Notes under the pieces: generated by a model
Databases searched by the model: none
Seen by the model: only the letters and a program-made list of their open reading frames with translations
What the model was told of the DNA's origin: nothing
Assembly: GCF_032062135.1 (NCBI RefSeq)
Contig: NC_092866.1
Coordinates: 30,141,459 to 30,205,458, forward strand
Length of the DNA: 64,000 nt
Source of the DNA: Pyxicephalus adspersus
Lineage: Eukaryota; Chordata; Amphibia; Anura; Pyxicephalidae
Direction of reading: 5' to 3'
In this document: positions 1 to 64,000 of the stretch, piece by piece
Numbering within the stretch: the stretch's first letter is position 1
Layout: every line of letters begins with the position of its first letter
Position numbers and translations under genes: made by a program

Positions 1-507
1 CTGGGTTGAAAATTGAGGCTGAATGCGACGACCCCCTGGCATACCTGAAGTTGTTTTTGACTGATGAAGTTATCGAAAAAATTGTTGCAGAGACGAGCTG
101 CTCTTGTGTTTGCTAACTTTTTGAAATTTTTTGCTAAACTTTTCTTTATGCAAACGTGTGCTGCTCTGTGTTTGCTAACTTTTTTAAATGTTAGGCTAAT
201 TTTTTTATGCAAACATGTATGCTGCTTTGTGTTTGCTAACTTTTTGAAATTTTTTGCCAATTTTTTTTTATGTAAGCATGTATGCTGCTCTGTGTTTGCT
301 AACATATTACTTGCAACCTTCAGACTATAAAAGAACATAAAAGAACATATTCTAAGATACCTTTTTTATTTTGTTTTATGCAGGTACGCTGGGCAACAAG
401 GTGCTCCACACCTGAGGTTTGCAAGAAGCAGAAAGTGGGAACCTGTGACCAAGGATGGCATTTGGCTGTTTTTGGGCTTGGTGATCCTGCAGGGAGTTGT
501 AAAGTAG
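1..507 (+). pseudogene. piggyBac-type transposase fragment, split in two
   Basis: Two stretches read as the N-terminal part of a piggyBac (DDE_Tnp_1_7) transposase. Bases 3-95 encode a peptide containing LFLTDEVIEKIVAET. Bases 384-504 encode a peptide running from YAGQQGAP through RSRKWEPVTKDGIW to LFLGLVILQGVVK, then a TAG. In the family these two blocks are adjacent, with the ET and YA ends only a residue or so apart. Here they are separated by about 290 bases of A/T-rich tandem repeat. The second block is preceded by ttttatgcag, which resembles a splice acceptor, but no convincing donor follows the first block. The catalytic region is absent, so this is a broken element or the edge of a decayed gene that continues left of the window. 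Family recognition is by motif only. Confidence 0.6.
97..305. repeat. ~62-bp tandem array inside the piggyBac fragment
   Basis: Copies start at about 97, 160, 221 and 284 with the signature gctgctctgtgtttgctaac, followed by T-rich sequence and a ttatgcaaacgtgt-like end. Spacing is 63, 61 and 63 bases; the last copy is partial. An 88-codon open frame across it is a by-product of the repeat. Confidence 0.8.
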
Positions 508-3500
508 TAAACTTCCACATAATAAGAGAACAACAAACGTAATGCACAAATTGATATTTATTTCTAATAAACAAACATGAAAAAAAGTTGATGACAATAT
601 TCAAAGCCAAAAAAAAATGCATACAGGTAAGACACTTTTAATATCCAGTTAGTGATGTAAACAAGGTATACATTACTAGTACAATATTTTTAGCCTAGCA
701 AAGTTAATGGTCCACAGTTAGCAGTCCTCCAGTGTTACTTAACATAATAAAAAAAAAATCAACCATTTAAAGTTGCCATTATAAATGTTAGGAAACTAAT
801 TTAACATAAAGAATAGGAAGCTGAAAATTAAATATATATATATTTGTTATTTCTACATAATAATGGCCCCTAACCTTGGCAAAATATTATTGGTCAGCAT
901 TTTCAAGCAAAAGTTAAATCACAAAAAAGGAAGGGAAATGAGTGAAGAGTGCAAAATAATTTTCAGAGCCACAATAAACTGTTTAAAATCTGTTTAATTA
1001 GTGATCAAGTAAAAACTAAAAATTAGCAGCTGTTGCACTAATCCTTTAGTATAGGTTTTCACCAACTAAAAGTTAAAATATTATTGAAATATGGCCTCAA
1101 CATATATGTAAGTGGGCAAAAAGGAATATATGTAAATGTGATTTTATATATAAACATAACTAATAAGTAGTGCTCAATGGTTTCTTTAAAAATGTGAATT
1201 TTTTTTTCTGCTTAAGATCCTGAAAATATGGTTAAATGTACACTATATAAATAATTTCTGTCCAGTGGTAAAGGATGTGTGTATAGGCTTCATAGAAACT
1301 ATTAAAAAAAATGTCAATGAATTTTACAATTTACCTAAGCAGTGGTTTTGCATCAGATACATTTTTACCCTGTGGAGTTCAAACAGTTTACTGTACCTTG
1401 AACATTATTAAAAGGTCAGAGCATATTACAAGATTGTGCTATAAAGTATCACAGGCTAAAAATGTCAATTTGTGAATCTGTTACACCTTAAATAGAATCA
1501 GCTTTGATTAACAAATCCAGATCCATAAAATCATTATACCAGTTGATTTAACAAATTTAATTAAAATGTAAAAAAAAAATCAAGTGCAACAAATACCTGG
1601 GTCGTTCAGTCATATATAAAGTTCAGAATCCTAGTGTATTTTTTCAAGGCTTTCATATCTCTCATACACAGGGATAAGTACACACATATTAGCATATTAT
1701 ATGCAACTTTAATGTTTTAATTTTGGTTCACTCAACACAAAGCAACTGTTTATTTTTTTTAAATGAGTATACAAGCAAGCCTCTTGTGTTGCTATGTGAA
1801 AAGATATAATATTATAAAGGCATGAAGAGCATTTTATCGTTGCTCTCTGCTTACAATTTGTATAAATATTTAATGAAGTGAAAAGGGTTAGGTAGAAATC
1901 CTAAAACAGGCAGAGCTTAAAGACTCATGGGATTTAGGCCAGCCCAGACTGGTAGCTGGCAATCCTTAAAATTCACCCTCAATGCACAACTGGTGTCCTA
2001 AATAATTTCGAATTTATCTATTTCTGTCAGGTAACAAAATTAGGTCATATGCGAAAGTTATTTATTATTATTTATTATCCTTATGATTAATGCATGTGTC
2101 ATTTTAGCTAACTTTTCTAACAAAAGTCAAAAAAGACAAAAACAAATTAAATATTAAAAAGGAGTTTCAAAAATGACTGCACAGTTCACTGTACACCACA
2201 CTGCAGTTTACTGTAACTCTTATCTGATATACAGTTACTGAGTTGCTCACAGATGTTATGACTCTCAAAGAACTTTATGAATGTGTTAGCATGACAGTCA
2301 CCATCTTGATACTACCATACTGCAATATTCAGAGATGAGTAGAATTGTTTTCTGTACATAAACTACTAATTCTATGTAAGATGTGACATAACTCTCTTGA
2401 CAATGAAAGGAAAAATGTTCTTGAAATATCTAACATTGTATACTACAATTAAAATATTTATCGGCAATTTAATATTTTTATTTTATTTGAGCAAAGTACA
2501 GGAACACCTTAGTGAGAAACCATCTTTTTTCATCATTATAACTACTTTAAACTAATGAAGTTTAGTCAGATTAGTTGCTATGGGTAGAGTTAAAGTTTTC
2601 AACTAATTTTAACAGTCTAAAAAATTTTTTAGAAAAATTTAAAAAACACTAAAAAAAAAAAAAAACACCTGTTTTGTACTGATTTTTTGCTTGATGTACA
2701 TAAATATTAATAAAATATATAAGTTTTTTGTGTCAATAAGGATATTTCTTTTATACTTTTTGTTCAAATAGCTTGCTTAGTTTATTATTATTATTTATTA
2801 TTCTGGTATAACCTAAAATAGCAATAAGAACAATGAAAACGGGCAGACTATAATGCAACTGCACCCTTGATATATTGTGCATGTACTGAAAAGATAGTTT
2901 AAAAGATACAATCTCAGATTTTGAAGGCACCTTTTAGCAATCTAGAGCAGACTAAACTTGATTACGTAATATGCAGCTCATAAGCAAATACAAAATAAAA
3001 TGTATATAAAGTAACTGAGCTTGTGTTAATGTTTTTGTCTATGAAAATGATTAGAAGCAAAAATGCCTATAGCTAGTTTTTTTGAAAATTGTGTGTGTTT
3101 TAAGAAATGAAAAATACAAGGCTTTGAGTTTCACAGAAAATAGTGGACAAAATAGGAAATGTAGGGTAGAGGCAGTATACCAATAAAAAGGCTGCATATG
3201 GGGAGGATACATATTTATAACATTGTATAAAATGTCTGCTACCTAATTACATAACACAAAAATAGGCTTGCTAGCAGCTGCATGGAGTAAACATCTACTA
3301 GACGTGTCACTATATTTCACAAAGAGATTAATATAAGTTTGTACTAGTTAATTTCGTATTCATTCAGCAACTAATTTTGTGGCACATCTTTGGTCATATA
3401 CTGATCACCACCAAAGAGTGGAAAATTAAAGGTTTAGAATTATATTATATATTTTTACTATAGGTATTAATCCATTTGCATAAAATCCTAGCAATCTATC

Positions 3501-4452
3501 ATAAAGATTTTCAAAACTATTTAGAACAAAGAAAAAAAGAGATTCCTCTATATCACTAGTTTCAAGGCCACATCCCTGATAGGAATCATAAAACAAAAAC
3601 AAGTAAAAGAATTTTGGACTTTATAGGCAACTTCAATTTTAACATAAAAGTTGATACAAATCTTTATTTTAATACAGAATTAATATAGTTTATAACATAA
3701 AAGTATATCAACTTGATACATGAACTTGTTGATATACGCAGACGATTTTGACACAGGAGACCTATGCAGCGCTTCTATTCTTAATCTCTCTCTCCCAAAG
3801 ATCACTAATTTTGTTTGTATCCCTCAAAGCAGGATCTGTTGATTAAGACATAATTTATGCTTCATTTGCATCATTGTTACTCTCTTCCCAGTTTAACAAA
3901 CAGGGTATTTTGGAGATGCTCCGCTCTCCTGTCATCCTTTCTCTGTGTTTCTGAACAATCATGAGCATTTCATAAGTACCTCTTGTCAAGTCCCGAATAA
4001 GTGGTTTTCCCGCGAATTGCGTCAACAGCTTTTAGCATCCTATCCTTTGATGTCTAAACAGGAGCAAATGCTCAATATAGGTGGTTTTATACTTTTATGT
4101 TATAAACTATATTATTCTGTATTAAAATATTTTTTATCAAATTTAATGTTAAAATTGAAGTGACCTATAAAGTCCCAGATTCTATTATTTGTTTTTTGTT
4201 TTATGAGTTTCAAAACTATCGGTTAACAAAACCTGTTACTGTTTTAACTAACATTTTAGATGTGATTCCTAACTGGCATCCTATCAAAAACAAAAAAATT
4301 GCAACAAAGCAAAACCACTATTACACCAACAACGATCAGATGATCTAAAAGCAGACACGTAATGATGAGCACATCCTAACTCATAACAGAAGCAAGAATG
4401 TTTAGATCACCCAACCTATTTTCAGTAGGACTTTTCATTTTACTTGATCAAA
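508..4452. other. AT-rich region downstream of PC (3'UTR and flank)
   Basis: No gene or recognisable transposon coding is visible. The PC transcript runs leftward from 4453, so its 3'UTR must lie here. A minus-strand AATAAA (TTTATT on the plus strand) occurs near 3663, and others occur in the ATT-rich tracts near 2060 and 2795. None can be assigned as the poly(A) signal from sequence alone. The stretch is otherwise simple AT-rich DNA with short A runs. Confidence 0.5.
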
Positions 4453-59314
<54,862 letters not shown>

Positions 59315-59714
59315 CTAGAAAATAACAAATTAGTTTAGTGAATTACAGTGTTTTCACATTTTTTCAAAACAGATAAATATGCATTACTTACATAATATAA
59401 TGATATAACTGTATATAAGCTAATAAACATAAATTTACATTATAAAAAATGTAGCACCAAAGATCAGGGTTTTTAGATTAAGTTATTATACCACAATAGG
59501 ATACAATAAAATTTAAACCACCGCATAGAAGAGTCTGAAACGCGTTATCAAGTAAAACGATCCTATATATGATAAATATGTATTAAGTGAAACTATTCAA
59601 TTTATGTAAACTGTGTATCAAAAAACTATGTATTTACCTGCCTCTATCAAACTGATAATTTAAATCTTTTATAGGTTTAAAATGTTGATATTTTTTCATA
59701 TATGTAATTAACTA

Positions 59715-61190
59715 ATATTATTATTACACAGGATTTATATAGCGCCAACATATTACGCAGCGCTGTACATTAAATAGTGGTTGCAAAAGACAGACAGATA
59801 CAGACAGTGACACAGGAGGAGGAGAGGACCCTGCCCGGAAGAGCTTAAAATCTAGGAGTTGGGGGAAGTAACACACAATAGAAGGCGAGATATGTAGTGG
59901 TGGGAAATAGTGAGGGTTTCAAAAGACAGAAGAAGAGGGATAGGCAAGTTTGACAAAATGGGTTTTGAGTGCTCTTTTAAATGTGCAGAAAGTAGGAAAA
60001 AGCCAAATAGGATGAGGAAGACCATTCCAGAGAGTCAGGGCAGCTCTAGAAAAGTCTTGGAGCCATGCGTGTGATGGGGTTATGTGTGTGGAAGTCAGTA
60101 GTAAGTCATTGGAGGAGCGAAGAGAGCAGCTAGGGGAGTATTTGTTATCAGGTCAGAAAGGTAAGTGGGACAAAAATTGTGGAGGGATTTGAAAGCAAAG
60201 CAAAGGAGCTTGAATTTGATTCTAAGGTGAAATGGAAGCCAATGAAGAGAAGTACAAAGAGATTCAGCAGAAAAGAGAGTTGGGTTAGTGGAATACCAGA
60301 GAGGAGGATGTTATAGTAGTCCAGACAAGAGATGATAAGAGCGTGTACAAAGAGTTTGGTGGTCATGGAACAGGTAGGGGAGGATTTTGGAGATGTTGCG
60401 CAGGTGAAAGTGACAGGACCTGGAAATGTTCTGAATATGAGGGGTAAATGAAAGGGCAGAATCGAAGGTGATGCTAAGACAAAGTGGCTGAGGGGAGGGA
60501 CGAATAACAGTGTTGTTAACAGTTAGAAATATGTCAGGGGAAAATTTCAAATGTGAGGAGGGAGGGGGGATGATGAGTTCTGTTTTATCCAGGTTGAGTT
60601 TCAGAAATCTGTCAGCCATCAATGATGAGATGGCTAACAGGCAGCATGAGCCCTTATCTAGGACTAAGGGATAAAAATCAGGGGTGGACAGATAGATTTG
60701 AGTGTCATCAGCATACAGATGGTACAGTAAACCAAAGAAGCATAGGAGACTACCAAGAGATGAGGTGTACAGAGAATAGAGAAGCGGTCCAAGAACTGAC
60801 CCTTGGGGAACACAAACAGGGAGGGGAGTGGGAGAAGAGGTATTACCATTGAAAGAAACTTGAAAGGACCGGTCAGACAGGTAGGAAGCAAACCATAAGC
60901 AGTGTCATCGATACAAATGGAGCACATGATTTGGATTAGAAGGGGATGATTAAAAGTGTCAAAAGCAGAAAAAAGATCAAGGAGAGGAAGGAGGGAAAAG
61001 TTGCCATCGGATTTCAGTGTTTCAGCTGTTACAGTGCAATGGGCATTTTGAAAGCCAGACTAGAGAGGATCAAGGGGAGAGCTGGTGTTCAGGTAGCTGG
61101 TGAGTCTTTTATAGACAAGACGCTTGTAGCAAGAATGGTGAGGCCTTTTGGTTATTCCACTGGAGAGCCATCTAAGAGTTATTCTTTTTA
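59715..61190 (-). mobile_element. L2-like LINE, 5'-truncated, minus strand
   Basis: On the plus strand it opens with attattattacacaggattt, then atatagcgccaacatattac, the complement of the L2-like 3' end. Minus-strand RT remnants follow in order: LSGIPLTQLSFL (60148-60366), [16 protein letters not shown] (60311-60622) and a stretch with [16 protein letters not shown] (60664-60927). This is the same zone seen at 56290-56800 on the other strand. All frames are broken. Confidence 0.87.
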
Positions 61191-61834
61191 GCAAGTCAAA
61201 GACACAAAAGCATGGAATACATGTGTTGTAGATGTACAGGTGAATTTGTGTACACTGTCTGGTTTGTACATGTGCTCTTTCCCACACTAGGTTAGGGTGG
61301 GAGTAACCTGATAAGTTATGGCTGTTATGTCCTGATGGGTCATGGGAAAGAAAGCAGCTGGTAATATACAAAATATACTCTCACACTAAAATTTTCAAGT
61401 TTTTTTTCATAATATAATATAACAAGGAGGTTTGGTCAAAATGAGCTAGCAATTGTCATGTATCGATTTGATTTGCTAAGAGCAGTGTATAGTCGTTAAC
61501 TCCAGACATTCATATGTGCTTCTCATAGTGGTTTGCATGATAATCAGTGGATAATCAGTGGTTTGCACTGCATGATAATCATATGGGAACATTGTGTGTA
61601 ATATATGTGATGTGTGCTGCAATAAATTTTCCTGTTAGCTTAGTAGCTTTTGTTGTCTCTCTCTGCAAGTGCATGTAACACAGATCACGAGATAGGTATC
61701 TGGTGTAGATAAACCAGATACAGTGTTGTTGGTTTTGGGATCCCTGGGCTGAGTCCCAGTGAGCGTTACTGACACCTGACATTACAAACTGCCAACTTCT
61801 CCCAGCCTGACTCTTCCCAGTTAGATGTTATGGA

Positions 61835-61975
61835 AATGGGTACAGCCCAACACCCTTAACTCTAGAGGCTCGGGTGAAGACCAGGCAGCTGCTAAGCCTC
61901 TGCGCCTGTGCACGTCTCTGCCAACTGAACTGATGACACAGAGGGTCCACTGTCCTGCCTTGCAACACTGTGACA
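61835..61975 (+). repeat. Gypsy LTR 3' fragment
   Basis: Matches the end of the 5' LTR at 8633-9286: ctctagaggctcgggtgaag, then accaggcagctgctaagcct, then gacacagagggtccactgtc and the terminal TGTGACA. The upstream part of the LTR is absent. Confidence 0.75.
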
Positions 61976-64000
61976 GTGCCAATGGCCAATTTTATTTCTA
62001 GCAAACAAAAAAAGATTGTATCTTGTTTAGAATTCTAACCACAGGGTGTTGAAAGGAATGTGGGTTGAAAGTGTTGGTTTTTTTTTTGCATTCTGCTTTT
62101 ACATTTTTTTATTGCACTTTGATGGATCCATAGAGCATCAACACTGTCCCTCTCTCCTCCTGAGTATGGGAAAGACACTGATATTTATGCTATCAATATA
62201 CCCTGGATCCCAGCATTATTACCAGCACTATTTACATCATATCCCTTGGGGATGACCTGTGCAAATTTTATCACACACCAGGGATATTTTTTCATCTTCC
62301 TTACCAGTGATCTAATAGACTGCTGTATTCCCAGTTGATTACACTGTAACAAAGCATATATGTCCTAGAATAGGTAATCTATGTTTAGCCCAGCAACATC
62401 GATGCCATAATTATACAATGGGAGATCGATATACATATCTATATTTTGATGTATATTATCGCTTGTAACAATCTTTCTAAAATATAACACTTGAAAAGCA
62501 GCCTTGAAGCCCCTATATTTCCTTTCTCCTTAATACCCCTATGGCTCCTGAGTAAGGCTTAAGGAACAATAAAGTAAACCCTGAAAAGTTAAAATGAAAT
62601 TAAGATGAAAAGAACCATGTGCTCCACTAAACGAAGGTAAAAAAGCTTTCTTACAATGACACAAAGCATCACAAAGCCTATTTTGTGATTGTTAACAAAA
62701 ACATTGATGCAAAGCATGGAAACTGACTCCTTGGGAACCAACAGAAACATATAACCCAAAAAGCCATTCAATAAACATGGAAAAGCCATTTACGTGTCTA
62801 CTTTCATCACAAAGTAGCCCAAAAAAAATGGAATATTTCTAATTTGGGGATAACAGTGGAACCAGAGAAACAATTAGTTTCTGACCTTTTGCTAACAGTT
62901 CACTTAAAACTGTGGCATACAGCAGGAGAACCATTTATTCTAACATTGTAGAAGGTTGTTTGAAACCCATTTGTGATGGTGAAAAAAGCATAACCTGAAT
63001 ATTTTTGCTAATGTAAGCCAAAATTAATCAAAAAGCAGTCTATTTACATTTTTTTCTTCTCCAGAGAGAAAGAGACAGCAGAGAGTTGAACTGAGCATGT
63101 ACTTCCTGAGAATTACTTCAAGCAATGATGTGTAGTATGCAAGGAATGGTGGCAGTTTGCTGGAATGGAAGTTGGTAAGTTCACAGCTAATGAACCAGAT
63201 ACCGAAGAAGCAATAACCATGTACCTGGGGGGGCAGGGGGGCTAGGCAAAATAATGTAAGGCAGTGATTAAAATTTTGTGAAATGAAAACAAGGCAAACA
63301 TATTGTTAAACAAGTAATGTAGCGAAGCAAGCCAATCCAGATGGGTTAAAACAGGACATGTTCATCAACCAAAACAAAAGTTATTAAAAAATAAATAAAT
63401 ACAATTTTGCAAACTCGGAAACTTAAACATGCAGCTGATTTAGAGGTAGGCAAAATTCCCCTTTAACAGATTAAAAAAGTCCTTCCCAACCCCAAAAAAG
63501 TAGTCAGTCAGTCGCTGGAGGTTATGGCTGAAATAAGAAATAGTGCCCAAACTGAACTACATATTAAAGATCAGGTCCCACTAATGTTTTTTATAGGAGT
63601 TGTGTAATTATATTGTATGTTTATCTCAAGTCAACATATCTATTGATAGAAGAAAATATCTTTCCTGCTCCAAAAGCTGCAAACTATGCGCTGCATTCTT
63701 ACATTAGGTCAAGATCTACCTGGACACCCAAAGTCTTCTCTGATCAAAATATATATTACTCATTTTCGATTATATGCATGATACCCTTTATTTCCCTGTT
63801 TCTAAGATGTTATAATTCATATACCTAAATATAGAGTGTTGTCATCTTTAAGGAACTTGGGTATGTTTAAGGTACTATGGGTATACATCTTCCCACTTAG
63901 TCTCCTTTTTAGTAGAGAAAACCTGGCAAAAGGATGAATTTCTACACTAACAAAACTATTAAACTAAAAAAATCAGTTCTAATTGGAGTTGTTCTTTACC
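61976..64000. other. PC intron to the window edge, nothing recognised
   Basis: AT-rich intron with only short chance open frames and a G-rich run near 63225. The upstream PC exons encoding the biotin carboxylase domain should follow beyond the edge. Confidence 0.6.

Noticed and set aside
61060..61371. 103-codon minus-strand ORF as a host gene
   Set aside because: It straddles the 5' border of an L2-like LINE remnant and shows no independent motif.

Overview
This is eukaryotic, vertebrate DNA, most likely from a frog or toad (anuran). The unique sequence carries ten exons of the pyruvate carboxylase gene (PC), all on the minus strand with canonical GT-AG borders. They are separated by introns of 0.6 to 13.6 kb filled with transposable elements. 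The repeat set fits an amphibian: Tx1/L1-like, CR1-like and L2-like LINEs, Ty3/Gypsy chromovirus LTR elements, Tc1-like and other Tc1/mariner elements, several hAT elements, and TTAA-flanked MITEs. The organism call is an inference from this repeat set and from vertebrate-level PC similarity.

Layout. 1-507: a broken piggyBac-type transposase split by a ~62-bp tandem array. 508-4452: AT-rich flank or 3'UTR of PC. 4453-4701: last PC exon, with the biotinylation motif. 4702-15223 (intron): a GC-rich hAT-like repeat, a TTAA-MITE, a CR1 LINE, a decayed Gypsy chromovirus with both LTRs, and a Tx1 tail. 15224-19030: three PC exons, with another CR1 LINE between them. 19031-28768 (intron): a Tc1 copy, an L2 tail, an assembly gap, and a hAT element holding a Tc1/mariner element that itself holds a 752-bp TIR element. 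28769-29013: PC exon. 29014-40181 (intron): a TTAA-MITE and a 7.3-kb hAT element with long minisatellites and a decayed BED-finger transposase. 40182-45672: four PC exons, with a Tx1 tail in one intron. 45673-59224 (intron): a Tc1-like remnant, a solo Gypsy LTR, a 3.86-kb hAT-type element carrying a fragment of the piRNA-pathway gene EXD1, Tx1 pieces, a MITE fragment and an L2 LINE. 59225-59314: the most upstream PC exon seen. 59315-64000: intron with an L2 LINE and an LTR fragment. The biotin-carboxylase half of PC lies beyond the right edge.

The exons join in phase into about 672 residues: the end of the linker region, the carboxyltransferase domain, the C-terminal region leading to the carrier, and the biotin carrier domain. 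No other intact host gene was found.

The most unusual object is the element at 47875-51730. It has matching ends, a perfect 8-bp target duplication, CCAAT/TATA-like motifs near one end, two tandem arrays shared with the larger hAT element at 30117-37373, and inside it an intronless, internally deleted copy of EXD1.
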